Below, piece by piece: positions 1 through 8,899 of a stretch of DNA of 64,000 nucleotides; within the stretch, counting starts at the first letter, position 1; the number at the start of each line of letters is the position of its first letter. The stretch comes from an uncultured Collinsella sp. (GTDB lineage Bacteria; Actinomycetota; Coriobacteriia; Coriobacteriales; Coriobacteriaceae): the NCBI GenBank assembly GCA_900542155.1, contig UQMD01000002.1, positions 124,001 to 188,000 of the forward strand. Direction: 5' to 3'. A model generated the notes under the pieces. It was not told the DNA's origin. It worked only from the letters and a program-made list of their open reading frames with translations, and made no database searches. A program made the translations under genes and the position numbers.

Positions 1-1364
1 ATGCGATCGTGCGAGGCGCGCGTGACGACCGGCGTATCGAAGTCTTGAACGAGCGAGCGTTTGAGTGCGTCGACGGACAGGCGCTCGTCAACAAGACGCA
101 CGGCAACGCACATCGTGGGCAACTCCACGGTAGGCAGCGAGCCGCCACCGGGGGCCGACGATTCCTCGACGATTTCCACCTGCACGGCACACGGGCAGCC
201 AGCCTTATCGAGCCCGGCGACCATACGATCGCGCAGCTTGCGGGCACGTCGTTCCAAATGGGCCTGCGGCAGCGTGAGCATGCTGAGCACCGGAATATCG
301 CGATGGGCCACGTCGGCGCCGTCCATGTAGATGCGCAGTGTGGCCTCGAGCGCCGTGAGCGCCAACTTGCCCGGACGCAGAGCGCGCATGAGCGGATGTG
401 CGCCGCAGGCCTGGACCAGATCGCGACGGCCCATGATAATGCCCGCCTGTGCGGCACCGAGCAGCTTATCGCCCGAGCACGACACCACATCGAGCCCCGC
501 CGAAACCGAAGCCGGCGTGGGTTCCTCGCCGCCGCGCACCAAGATGTCATCGGGCAGCAGCGCGCCCGAACCCTGGTCCTCGTAGAACAGCAGGCCATGC
601 TTGTGAGCAAGCGCCGCAAGCTCCCGAGAACCCACCTCCTCGTGGAAACCCTCGATGCGATAGTTAGAAGGATGGACCTTAAGGATCATCGCCGTATCGG
701 GCGTGATGGCACGCTCGTAGTCGACCAGATGCGTGCGGTTGGTGGCCCCGACCTCGACGAGCTTGGCACCCGAGGCCTCCATGACGTCGGGGATACGGAA
801 GCTGCCGCCGATCTCAACAAGCTCGCCACGGCTGACTATGACCTCTTTGCCCGCGGCATGGGTTGCCAGCACCAGCAGCACCGCAGCGGCGTTGTTGTTG
901 ACCACGAGCGCGTCCTCGGCACCGGTGAGCGAGCGGATCAGTTGCGCGGCGTGCTCCTTGCGCGACCCGCGCGAACAGGTGTCGACGCTGTACTCGAGCG
1001 TGCTATACCCGCGCGCAACCTCGGCCACGGCCTTTGCCGCCGACTCCGCAAGCGGGGCACGGCCCAGATTGGTATGGATGACCACACCCGTGGCGTTGAC
1101 GGCGGGACGCAGGCTCGGCAGCGCGGAGCGATGCGCACGCCACTCGATGGCCGAGGCCAGCTCGCGCTTGGAACGCGGGGCGGCACCGGCACGAATCGCA
1201 GCGCGCTCCTCGTCGAGCTCGGCCGTGACGGCGGCATGCACCACCGCGTCGCAGGTCTCCCCCGCCGCCTTCACTACCGGCCACTCGGCAAGCAGCTCGT
1301 TGACGGAGGGAATGGCGCGCAGGCGGGCGCGCACCTCATCGGACATGTTCTGGCTATCGCTCAT
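1..1364 (-). CDS. selA: L-seryl-tRNA(Sec) selenium transferase, 3' end beyond window
   Basis: SelA is the PLP enzyme that converts Ser-tRNA(Sec) to Sec-tRNA(Sec) using selenophosphate made by SelD. I translated 454 codons from the ATG at 1364; a GAAAGG ribosome site lies just upstream. The frame stays open to base 1, so the last few residues are missing (the family is about 460-470 residues). The PLP-lysine motif SGDKLLGAAQAG is present with the lysine at residue 300. The usual motif reads GGPQAG, so GAAQAG is a slight variant. The N-terminal domain and the NATGVVIHTNLGRAPL segment are typical. The gene lies 52 bp downstream of a molybdopterin oxidoreductase on the same strand. selB and selC are not in the window and could lie to the left (inference). 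Confidence 0.95.
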   Translation of the reverse strand, partial: MSDSQNMSDEVRARLRAIPSVNELLAEWPVVKAAGETCDAVVHAAVTAELDEERAAIRAGAAPRSKRELASAIEWRAHRSALPSLRPAVNATGVVIHTNLGRAPLAESAAKAVAEVARGYSTLEYSVDTCSRGSRKEHAAQLIRSLTGAEDALVVNNNAAAVLLVLATHAAGKEVIVSRGELVEIGGSFRIPDVMEASGAKLVEVGATNRTHLVDYERAITPDTAMILKVHPSNYRIEGFHEEVGSRELAALAHKHGLLFYEDQGSGALLPDDILVRGGEEPTPASVSAGLDVVSCSGDKLLGAAQAGIIMGRRDLVQACGAHPLMRALRPGKLALTALEATLRIYMDGADVAHRDIPVLSMLTLPQAHLERRARKLRDRMVAGLDKAGCPCAVQVEIVEESSAPGGGSLPTVELPTMCVAVRLVDERLSVDALKRSLVQDFDTPVVTRASHDR

Positions 1365-1416
1365 GTGCAGCCTTTCAAAAGAAACGTGGATCAGTCAAAT
1401 ACATCAGCTGAGTCAA

Positions 1417-3534
1417 TTACTCGTCATTATCCTCGCGCGCCGCGATCTTTTCCACGCGAACGGCGTTTTCCTGGGTGAGCGCAGCACCCGTCAACGGGTC
1501 CCAACGTAACGGCGTATGGTCGAGCGGGCCCACGCCCAAGGCTTGAGCGCCACCGGCATCGGCACCAAACGAACGCCCACCGGGGGCGGCCGAGGTGAAG
1601 ATGCACGCCGGATGCAGATACGGCGTCGTCTCCACGCGCACGCGGTCGCGGCCCATATCACTCACGAGTTCGACGATCTCGCCGTCGGCGATGCCCATGT
1701 GCGCGGCAGCATCGGCATTCATCTGCACGGCATCCAGGTCCGACCCAGCCTCGGCGGCACCTTGGGCTGCAAGCCTTCGCGAGGTATGCGACTCAAAGGG
1801 ACGGTTGCCGCTAATGAGGCGAAACATCCCCGGGCCCGGCTCCACCATGGGGGCGATCCAGTTGGGTACACGACCCAGGCCAGCTCGTTCCCATACGTCG
1901 CTTGCCAGCGCAATTTTGCCGCCATCCAAGGGAATCGCCGGCTCGCCCGTACGCGACGGCAACGCAACACCCGTGTCGGCCCAGCCGCGCTCCTTGAGCT
2001 CGTCCAGATCGATCCCAAAAGGCGCCACCTGGGCAGCCGCCAGGTCGTCAGACGTAAACCGGAAGTACTCGCCAGCCCCACACGCCTGCGCCAGACCGGC
2101 AAAAATCTCCCGACCGGGACGTGTGTCGTCATGCTGCGCAGGCAGCACGGCGTTGCGGTAGAACACACGCGCATCGTTAAAGCCCATCACCGTTCCCACG
2201 CCGCGGTCGGCCTCCAGATACGTCACATCGGGCAGCACGAAGTCAGAAGCGCGCGCTGTCTCGGACCAGCGAATATCAATCGTCACGAGCAAGTCGAGCT
2301 GTTGCAAAATACCCAACCAAACCTGCGCATTGCCATAGCCCGCACCGGGGTTACTGGCATAGACGATGAGCCCGCGCAAATCGCCGGCCAGAATCGACTG
2401 ACCAATGGTCGTGCACAGGCCGCGCACCGGATCGACCAGTGGATAGCGCTCGGACCCCAGCTTGGGCCCACGCGGCGTTAACGGCGTCGCGAAACGCGCG
2501 GGGTCCAAGTCGCCCAGCGCAAGCGGTGCGGGCGGGTTGAGGGCACCGCCCGCGCGTCCGATGCAGCCCAACAGTACATCCACCAGGCAGATAGCGCGTG
2601 CGGTCTGGGTGCTATTGGCATACGCGATACCGATGCCACCATGAAAGCCCGCATCCACCACAGCGGCAGGCGCGGCGACAGCGAGATCGCGCGCCGTGGC
2701 GACAATCTCTGCGGCTGGCACGTCGCACATCGACTCGGCCCACTCGGGCATCCAAGCACGAGCCGCCTGCGCCAACTCGTCAAAGCCCGTGGTATAGCGG
2801 GCAACAAACTCGTGGTCATACAGGTCCTCGGCAATCAAGACATGCGCAATGCCCAGCAGCAAGGCCAGGTCGCAGCCCGGGCGCACGCGCAGCCAGCGGT
2901 CGGCAAGCGCGGCCGAGCCGCTGCGCCGGGGGTCGACCACGATAATCTTCGCCCCACGGCGACGGGCATCGTTGAGCGCATCAACAGCCCCCATCGTCGA
3001 CGAATCGACGATGGAACGCCCCAGATACATGATGCAATCGGTATGCGACAGGTCGGAGGCGGGGCTGTAACCCAGGCTGTGCTCCCAGCCGGTGAGACGG
3101 CTTACCTCGCAGGCACCGTCGGCACCATACACGTTGGGCGAGCCCAGCGCATGCATAAGGCGATATGCCCAGTAGCGGTCGAACGAGGGCACTCCGAGCG
3201 TCATGCCCAGCGCACGGGGGCCACGTTCGTCAACAATCCCCAAAAGACGCTCGGCAATCTGGGCAAACGCTTCGTCCCACGAAATCGCATCGAACCCCGA
3301 GCCATCAGCTCGTCGGCGCATGGGGTGCACAATGCGATCGCGCTCGTCAAACGGCATCGACAGGCGATGCCGACCGCGGGCGCACAGGGCACGCGCCGCG
3401 CACGGATGCCCCGGCACCGGCAACTCGGCCACCACACGCCCATCCTCGACGCGTGCCGCAAAGGCGCAATCGGCATAGCATCCCCCGCATGTGGTCACCA
3501 CGGCGCGACCGTTACGCTCCACAGCAGATGCCAT
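1417..3534 (-). CDS. Molybdopterin-dependent oxidoreductase, substrate unknown
   Basis: This 705-residue protein belongs to the MopB (DMSO reductase) superfamily. It binds one N-terminal [4Fe-4S] cluster through Cys16, Cys19, Cys23 and Cys51 (CGGCYADC, LCARG) and a bis-molybdopterin cofactor. The probable metal ligand is Cys142 in GADGACEVSR, at nearly the same position as Sec140 of the formate dehydrogenase in this window, so this is a cysteine enzyme and not a formate dehydrogenase H. There is no twin-arginine signal, so it should be cytoplasmic. I chose the ATG at 3534 because GGGG lies just upstream; an upstream extension in frame has no ribosome site. No Fe-S or membrane subunit is adjacent, and the focA terminator separates it from the hydrogen-lyase operon. 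The substrate cannot be told from sequence. Confidence 0.85.
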   Translation of the reverse strand: MASAVERNGRAVVTTCGGCYADCAFAARVEDGRVVAELPVPGHPCAARALCARGRHRLSMPFDERDRIVHPMRRRADGSGFDAISWDEAFAQIAERLLGIVDERGPRALGMTLGVPSFDRYWAYRLMHALGSPNVYGADGACEVSRLTGWEHSLGYSPASDLSHTDCIMYLGRSIVDSSTMGAVDALNDARRRGAKIIVVDPRRSGSAALADRWLRVRPGCDLALLLGIAHVLIAEDLYDHEFVARYTTGFDELAQAARAWMPEWAESMCDVPAAEIVATARDLAVAAPAAVVDAGFHGGIGIAYANSTQTARAICLVDVLLGCIGRAGGALNPPAPLALGDLDPARFATPLTPRGPKLGSERYPLVDPVRGLCTTIGQSILAGDLRGLIVYASNPGAGYGNAQVWLGILQQLDLLVTIDIRWSETARASDFVLPDVTYLEADRGVGTVMGFNDARVFYRNAVLPAQHDDTRPGREIFAGLAQACGAGEYFRFTSDDLAAAQVAPFGIDLDELKERGWADTGVALPSRTGEPAIPLDGGKIALASDVWERAGLGRVPNWIAPMVEPGPGMFRLISGNRPFESHTSRRLAAQGAAEAGSDLDAVQMNADAAAHMGIADGEIVELVSDMGRDRVRVETTPYLHPACIFTSAAPGGRSFGADAGGAQALGVGPLDHTPLRWDPLTGAALTQENAVRVEKIAAREDNDE

Positions 3535-3598
3535 CTCGATTACCCCTTTCACCAGCCAAACACAACAGGTCAACAGCCCGGCAACGAGCCCCAGGCCC

Positions 3599-3634
3599 AA
3601 AAAGCCTCCCGCACGGCAACGCCCCGCGGGAGGC
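3599..3634 (-). terminator. Intrinsic terminator after focA
   Basis: The minus strand can form a 9-bp GC stem (GCCTCCCGC with GCGGGAGGC) followed directly by TTTTT. It lies 20-60 bases past the focA stop and closes the formate-hydrogen lyase operon before the orphan oxidoreductase. Confidence 0.85.
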
Positions 3635-3656
3635 CCAACGCCAAACAGACGGTACC

Positions 3657-4496
3657 TTACGCCTCGGACTTCTTGGCGAAGATAAACCAGTAGCCGAGCG
3701 CGACCAAAACCGCGCCGCCCACGATGTTGCCCAGCGTGGCGGCGGACAGGTTAAACGCAATGCCCGCGGCGTTGAGCGCATCGGCGCCGGCGACGTCGGC
3801 ACCATAGCCGCACGCGTGCATCACGGCACCCATGGGCAAAAAGTACATGTTGGCAACGCAGTGCTCAAAACCGCAGGCCACAAAGGCGGCAATGGGCAGC
3901 AGAATGCCCACAACCTTATCGACCACGGTCTTGCCAGCGGTGCCGATCCACACGGCCAGGCACACAAAGATGTTGCACAGGATGCCGCGGAAGAAGATCG
4001 TCACCCAGTCGATCGTCACCTTGCCGGCGGCGACGCTCACCATGGAATTGGCGACCGCCTCGCCGTTGAGCTTGTAAATGCCGGCCATGTACACCAAAAA
4101 AACGATGAACAGGGCACCGACAAAGTTACCCAGCCACACGACGATCCATGCCTTGAGCATCTGAGCCAGGGTGATCTTTTTGCTCTTGAGCGCGCAGACC
4201 ATAAGCGAGTTGCCGGTGAACAACTCGGCGCCACACACCAGCACCAGCACCAGGCCCAGGCAAAAGCACAGGCCGCCCACGACACGCTGAGCGCCCCAGC
4301 CCAGCGTGCTATCGCTCAAGAACACGGTAAAGAACAGGCCGCCGAAGGCGATGAACGCACCGGCGAACATTGCCAACAGAAAAGCCTTTGCGACCGGCAG
4401 GTTAGCCTTGGTCACGCCGGCGGCCTCGGTCTTGGCCTCAATCGCGGCGGGCGCCAGGCAATCGGGAGCAGGATACTCCACCTTGGAATCTGCCAT
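3657..4496 (-). CDS. focA: Formate channel of the FNT family
   Basis: This 279-residue integral membrane protein is a formate/nitrite transporter. The six-helix pattern of the family is visible. The signature GFEHCVANMYFLPMG carries the conserved channel histidine, and LFTGNS is also present. It is the last gene of the formate-hydrogen lyase operon, so formate import to FdhF, or export, is the likely role. The start chosen is ATG 4496 (MADSKVEYP), with AGGAAAG upstream; an alternative start 11 codons earlier would overlap that ribosome site. A strong intrinsic terminator follows. Confidence 0.92.
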   Translation of the reverse strand: MADSKVEYPAPDCLAPAAIEAKTEAAGVTKANLPVAKAFLLAMFAGAFIAFGGLFFTVFLSDSTLGWGAQRVVGGLCFCLGLVLVLVCGAELFTGNSLMVCALKSKKITLAQMLKAWIVVWLGNFVGALFIVFLVYMAGIYKLNGEAVANSMVSVAAGKVTIDWVTIFFRGILCNIFVCLAVWIGTAGKTVVDKVVGILLPIAAFVACGFEHCVANMYFLPMGAVMHACGYGADVAGADALNAAGIAFNLSAATLGNIVGGAVLVALGYWFIFAKKSEA

Positions 4497-4535
4497 GTCA
4501 ATCACTTCTTTCCTAATCAGCAGGGACAAGCGCTC

Positions 4536-5039
4536 CTATTGCTCTTGCCCCAAGCGGACAAAGTGGGAAAAGTCGTTGGCGGCCACGGCGTCGTACACGG
4601 CGTCGACGGCGTCAAAGACTTCCGGGGACATGGGGTTGTAGAACTCCGTGTCGCCCGGCTGAATCCCGACGAAGACGATATCATCGCACGATTGCTCGAT
4701 TTCCTCGATCAGAATCGACAAGGGAAGCGAATGCGTGGTGAACATCGACTTGCGGGCCACATCGCGTTTGTCGAGCAAACGGATGGACCCGACGGGCAGC
4801 GCCATGTCGGCGGCATCGACCAAGACCAGGCGCGGCGGACGCTCGCGCTTGACCTCGATGATGTCGTCTTCGGGCGTTTGGCCGCCGTCGATGGTGTACC
4901 AACCGGCAATGGGCGCGTCCTCCATCTTTTTGGAGAGCACGGGGCCGGCGGCATCGTCGGCACGCAGCACACTTCCCGCCGTGAGCACGATACCCGCAAA
5001 CGGGGCGCCGTTCACACGTCCATCCACAACGCGACCCAT
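4536..5039 (-). CDS. hycI: Hydrogenase maturation endopeptidase (HycI type)
   Basis: A 167-residue member of the HycI/HyaD protease family, which removes the C-terminal tail of the [NiFe] large subunit once nickel is inserted. The first metal-binding region appears as GSVLRADDAAGP, and the C-terminal VFVGIQPGDTEFYNPMSP is HycI-like. Its likely substrate is the HyfG/HycE protein encoded three genes upstream, which carries a 44-residue tail. The ATG shares one base with the hycH stop codon (TAATG), and GGGGAGG lies upstream, so translation is probably coupled. Confidence 0.88.
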   Translation of the reverse strand: MGRVVDGRVNGAPFAGIVLTAGSVLRADDAAGPVLSKKMEDAPIAGWYTIDGGQTPEDDIIEVKRERPPRLVLVDAADMALPVGSIRLLDKRDVARKSMFTTHSLPLSILIEEIEQSCDDIVFVGIQPGDTEFYNPMSPEVFDAVDAVYDAVAANDFSHFVRLGQEQ

Positions 5040-5620
5040 TACTGCAACCTCCCCGTCAGATACACGCCCGAAACATCGCGCACGCGCTCAACCAGATCGC
5101 GGAACTTCATTAAGAACGCGACCTGCTGGGCATGCAGGCCAAAGTCGTCGTCGAACACCGAGATGCCGGCCTTGGCCGACCCGCGAAAACCGCGCTCGTC
5201 GAGCAGCGCATCGCAGGCCTCGAGCAGCGACGGCACCGCCGCCTTGTCGAGCTGGCACTCGCCAAAGGAGCGGATGGCCTCAAACTTGGTTTTGGCCTCC
5301 CCCTCCGGCAGCACGTCGACGAGCGAATAGAAGACGTTTACCGGCACCGACAGGCGCGGCTCAAAGCAGTCGAGCACGCCGGTGTGGTGGCCCACGGCGA
5401 GCGTGTAGTACAGCACGTCGCAGGCCTCCTGGGGAACGTCTTCCTCGGTCTCCACAAACTTACGCGTGAGCTCGTAAAAGACCACCTGGCCGGGCGCATG
5501 GCCCAGGCAGGGGTCGGCGACGCCCTCGGCGGCCTCGTCGCTTGCGCGCGAGGCATCGCCAAAAGAGCCGCCGAGCATGCCGGGGCCCGCAAAGTAACCA
5601 GAGCGGTCCGTGAGCTCCAT
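5039..5620 (-). CDS. hycH: Formate hydrogenlyase maturation protein HycH
   Basis: A 193-residue HycH-family protein. In E. coli, HycH is a small (about 136-residue) protein needed for assembly of hydrogenase 3. The core matches: VVFYELTRKFVE near residue 46, then VLYYTLAVGHHTGVLDC. About 45 extra residues precede the core and include acidic and glycine-rich stretches. They are preceded by a good ribosome site (GGAGG), so they are probably real. The start codon follows the hyfI stop directly (TAGATG). Confidence 0.85.
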   Translation of the reverse strand: MELTDRSGYFAGPGMLGGSFGDASRASDEAAEGVADPCLGHAPGQVVFYELTRKFVETEEDVPQEACDVLYYTLAVGHHTGVLDCFEPRLSVPVNVFYSLVDVLPEGEAKTKFEAIRSFGECQLDKAAVPSLLEACDALLDERGFRGSAKAGISVFDDDFGLHAQQVAFLMKFRDLVERVRDVSGVYLTGRLQ

Positions 5621-6403
5621 CTAGCGACCTCCGGCCAGCACCAGATCCTGCAGCGCCGAGTACACCTCGACGCGGCGCGGATCGTCCTGCTTGTCGATGA
5701 GTAGCGCCATGGCACCGCGAATATCGCCCTTGGGCGCACCCTCGAGCGTATCCATAAACTCGTTGGCCAGGTCGCGGCCGTAACGGTAGCCGCTCATGGC
5801 GCGAGCCTCGCGCTCGATGGCAACGCGCAGCTTGTACGGCACGCCGGGGTGCAGGATATCGGCCTGCTCGCCGGTAGCCTCCACCGTGGTCTCGGCATGG
5901 AGCTTTTGGTCCAGCAGACCAAGCGCCATGGCAAAGCCGTAGATGGTCTGCGCGGGGCTGGGCGGGCAGCCGGGGATGTAGACATCGACCGGCAGGATCT
6001 TATCCGTTCCGCCCCAGACGCAGTAGTTGTCGTAGAAGATGCCGCCGGTGCAGCCGCACGCGCCATAGGACACCACGATCTTGGGATCGGGCGCGGCCTC
6101 AAAGGCGCGCAGGGCCGGCATGCGCATGGCGCGCGTCACGGCGCCGGTGTACAGCAGCACATCGGCGTGACGGGGCGAGGGCACGACCTTGATGCCAAAA
6201 CGCTCGACGTCGAAGACGGGCGTGATGGAACCGAAGATCTCGATCTCGCAGCCGTTGCAGCCGCCGCAGTCAACACGGTAGACGTACACCGAGCGCTTGA
6301 TCTTCTTAAGAAGGGTCGCCTTGGCCTTCTCGATGCTCTCGTCGAGCTCGATCTTGGTCGGGCGGTACTGGAGCCGCTCGGGCAAAAGCGTGGGTTCGGC
6401 CAT
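5621..6403 (-). CDS. hyfI: Formate hydrogenlyase small [4Fe-4S] subunit (HycG/HyfI)
   Basis: A 260-residue homologue of complex I NuoB and of the small subunit of group 4 [NiFe] hydrogenases. It carries the proximal [4Fe-4S] cluster that passes electrons to the nickel site of HyfG. Cluster ligands are visible in CGGCNGCEIE, in GACGCTGG and in PGCPPSP. A C-terminal extension of about 90 residues follows the cluster domain. AGGAGG lies before the ATG, and the gene is two bases from the hyfH stop. Confidence 0.95.
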   Translation of the reverse strand: MAEPTLLPERLQYRPTKIELDESIEKAKATLLKKIKRSVYVYRVDCGGCNGCEIEIFGSITPVFDVERFGIKVVPSPRHADVLLYTGAVTRAMRMPALRAFEAAPDPKIVVSYGACGCTGGIFYDNYCVWGGTDKILPVDVYIPGCPPSPAQTIYGFAMALGLLDQKLHAETTVEATGEQADILHPGVPYKLRVAIEREARAMSGYRYGRDLANEFMDTLEGAPKGDIRGAMALLIDKQDDPRRVEVYSALQDLVLAGGR

Positions 6404-6405
6404 GG

Positions 6406-7122
6406 TTACTCCTCCTTCGTTTCAAAATCCATGATGATGCCCTCGACCGGTGCAGGTCCAGCGGGGATCTCGGGCGCATCGGGGTTGAGCTCGCGGTCGA
6501 CATACTCCGGATTCACACCGTGGCCGCCCAGATACTCCATGCCGGGGCCCTGGGGCTCACCGGACGCAAGCGTCTCGTTGGCAGCCATGCCGCGCGCGTT
6601 ACCGGTCTTTACGGCCGAGGCGGCGCGCAGGGCGTCGAGCTCGCGCTTGCACTCCTGGCACATACCAACGGTACGGGCGGCCTGGATGGCCTCCATGCCG
6701 CCGGCCTTTTGCAGCAGGCGCTTGGCGTAGTCGATCTCCTTGTGCGGGGCAAACGGCTTACCGCAACGCGAGCAGTGCTCGAGCGTATAGACGCTCTTGC
6801 TGGTGAGGTCGTCCTTGCTCATAACAGCCAGCTCAAACTCCTCGGTGAGCTTGACGGCCTCCATGGGGCAGGCTTCCTCGCAGCGGCCGCAAAAGATGCA
6901 GCGACCGTAGTCGATCGACCAGGTGATGGTATCGGCCGCAAGGTCGGTGTCCATGCGAATGGCATCGGCCGGGCACGCCACGCCGCAGGCACCGCAGGCG
7001 ATGCAGAGCTCCGCGTTGTGCTCGGGCTTGCCGCGCATGTCCTTGTTGGTGGGGAACGGCGCAAACGGGTACTTGACCGTCGCGTCGCCGGCCTTGGCGT
7101 TAACCTTCCAAAGCTTCAGCAT
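6406..7122 (-). CDS. hyfH: Formate hydrogenlyase ferredoxin-like subunit (HycF/HyfH)
   Basis: A 238-residue NuoI-like protein with two [4Fe-4S] ferredoxin motifs, CIACGACGVACP and CIFCGRCEEACP. It relays electrons between the HyfA/HyfB side and HyfI. A third cysteine group, CSRCGKPF with a later CQECK, resembles a zinc ribbon and is also found in HycF/HyfH proteins. The start is ATG 7122, inside the end of hyfG, with GAGGAGG upstream. The C-terminus is acidic and proline-rich. Confidence 0.93.
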   Translation of the reverse strand: MLKLWKVNAKAGDATVKYPFAPFPTNKDMRGKPEHNAELCIACGACGVACPADAIRMDTDLAADTITWSIDYGRCIFCGRCEEACPMEAVKLTEEFELAVMSKDDLTSKSVYTLEHCSRCGKPFAPHKEIDYAKRLLQKAGGMEAIQAARTVGMCQECKRELDALRAASAVKTGNARGMAANETLASGEPQGPGMEYLGGHGVNPEYVDRELNPDAPEIPAGPAPVEGIIMDFETKEE

Positions 7123-7123
7123 A

Positions 7124-8896
7124 TTAGAGCGCCTCCTCATCGAGCGGAGCGGCCATGGTGCCCTCGCCCGCAAGCGGCGACTTGTCGCGCCAGACGTTCT
7201 CGAACTGCTCCTTGTCGAGCACGTGGTCGCGCTTGGCGGCGACGTCGGTCACCGTCACGCGGTCGGTGCAGGAGTAGCACGGGTCGAGCGAGCCGACGAT
7301 CAGCGCCGCATCGCCCACGGTGTTGCCGCGGAACATGTAGCGCAGGACCGGCCAGTTGCTGTACGTGGCGGCCTTGGCGCGCCAGCGGTAGCACTTCTGG
7401 TTGTTGCCGAGCATGGCCCAGTGCACGTCCTCGCCGCGCGGCGCCTCGGTGGCGCCGATGGCGTACTTGTGCGGGGTGTACTCCCAATCCGTGGTGAGGA
7501 TGGGGCCCGACGGGCAGTTCTCGAGCATGGTCTCGATCATGTCGATCGAATCGTAGACCTCCTGGATGCGAACGGCGGTACGGCCGAAGGCATCGCAGGT
7601 GTCGGCCGTGGCGGCGTGCATCTTTTGGACGTCCGAATCGGCGTAGCCGTCGAAGGGATGGTCAAAACGCACGTCGCGGGCATAGCCCGAGCCACGCATG
7701 AGCGGGCCGACCGGCGAGAAGTCGCGTGCGATCTTGCGGTCCAAGATGCCAATGCCACTCGTACGCTCAATAAAGTTGGGCGTGGAGAGCAAGACGTCGA
7801 CGAGCTCCTGAACCTCGGAGCGCAGCTGGTGGATGGTCGTGAGCGTGGAAAGCTTCTGCTCGGCCAGGATGTCGCGACGCACGCCGCCGATCACGTTGAG
7901 ACCGTAGGTCTTACGGTGACCGGAGAGCTTCTCGGCCAGGTCCATGGACTTCTCGCGGACGCGGAAGAACTGCTGGAAGCCGGAGTCGAAGCCCGTGTAG
8001 TGCGATGCGAGACCAATGTTGAGCAGATGCGAGTGCAGGCGCTCGACCTCGAGCATGATAGCGCGGATGTACTGGGCGCGTGGCGGGACATGGATGCCCT
8101 GGGCGCGCTCGACGGCCTCGGCATAGGCCACCGAGTGGGCGCAGCCGCAGATGCCGCAGATGCGGTCGGCGAGGAACGTCACGGCGTCATAGTTCAGGCG
8201 CGTCTCGGCGACCTTCTCCATGCCGCGGTGCACGTAGAACAGACGGTAGTCGGCGTCCACGATCGTCTCGCCCTCAACGAATAGGCGGAAGTGGCCGGGC
8301 TCGTCAGAGGTAATGTGCAACGGGCCCATGGGGACGAGTGTGGTCTCCTTGCCCTTGGTATCGGCCAAGAACTCGTAGTTTTCCATGTCACTCGCGGGAG
8401 CGGGACGGAAGCGGTAGTCCATGGAGTCCTTGCGCAGCGGGTACAGGCCGCTGGGCCAGTCATCAGGCAGCACCAGGCGACGACGATCGGGCAGACCCTC
8501 GGGGATCAGGCCGAACATGTCGCGAAGCTCGCGCTCGCCCCACACGCAGGCGGGGACGAACGGCGTCACGGACGGGAACGTCATCTTGGCGGGATCGACC
8601 TCGGTGCGCACGGTCACCCAGCCGGGGTCCTCCCCCTCCATGGAGATGACGTAGTACACGGCGTAGCGACCGCACAGACTGCGCTCGTCGTTGCCGATGA
8701 TCACGGGAATCCAGCCGTAACGCTCGTAATACAGGTAGTGGACGGCCTCGGGCAGACGGTCCTGCTTGACGGTAATCGTCAGCTGGTCCTCGCACTGCCA
8801 CTCGACCTTCTCGATGCAGCCCGGAACGGCGCGGCGCAGGGCCTCGACATGGCTCTCGCAGCGACGGGCATACACCTTGTTCTCAGTTTCAATCAT
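7124..8896 (-). CDS. hyfG: [NiFe] hydrogenase large subunit, group 4 (HycE/HyfG)
   Basis: A 590-residue fusion of a NuoC-like N-terminal domain (about residues 1-170) and a NuoD-like catalytic domain. The two CxxC motifs that hold nickel and iron are present: RICGICGCAHS and DPCYSCTDR. After the arginine of the second motif (Arg546) a 44-residue tail remains. By analogy with E. coli HycE, which is cut after the equivalent arginine, HycI should remove it. This subunit makes hydrogen from protons using formate-derived electrons. Cofactor insertion also requires Hyp proteins, which are not in the window. Confidence 0.96.
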   Translation of the reverse strand: MIETENKVYARRCESHVEALRRAVPGCIEKVEWQCEDQLTITVKQDRLPEAVHYLYYERYGWIPVIIGNDERSLCGRYAVYYVISMEGEDPGWVTVRTEVDPAKMTFPSVTPFVPACVWGERELRDMFGLIPEGLPDRRRLVLPDDWPSGLYPLRKDSMDYRFRPAPASDMENYEFLADTKGKETTLVPMGPLHITSDEPGHFRLFVEGETIVDADYRLFYVHRGMEKVAETRLNYDAVTFLADRICGICGCAHSVAYAEAVERAQGIHVPPRAQYIRAIMLEVERLHSHLLNIGLASHYTGFDSGFQQFFRVREKSMDLAEKLSGHRKTYGLNVIGGVRRDILAEQKLSTLTTIHQLRSEVQELVDVLLSTPNFIERTSGIGILDRKIARDFSPVGPLMRGSGYARDVRFDHPFDGYADSDVQKMHAATADTCDAFGRTAVRIQEVYDSIDMIETMLENCPSGPILTTDWEYTPHKYAIGATEAPRGEDVHWAMLGNNQKCYRWRAKAATYSNWPVLRYMFRGNTVGDAALIVGSLDPCYSCTDRVTVTDVAAKRDHVLDKEQFENVWRDKSPLAGEGTMAAPLDEEAL

Positions 8897-8899
8897 TCG

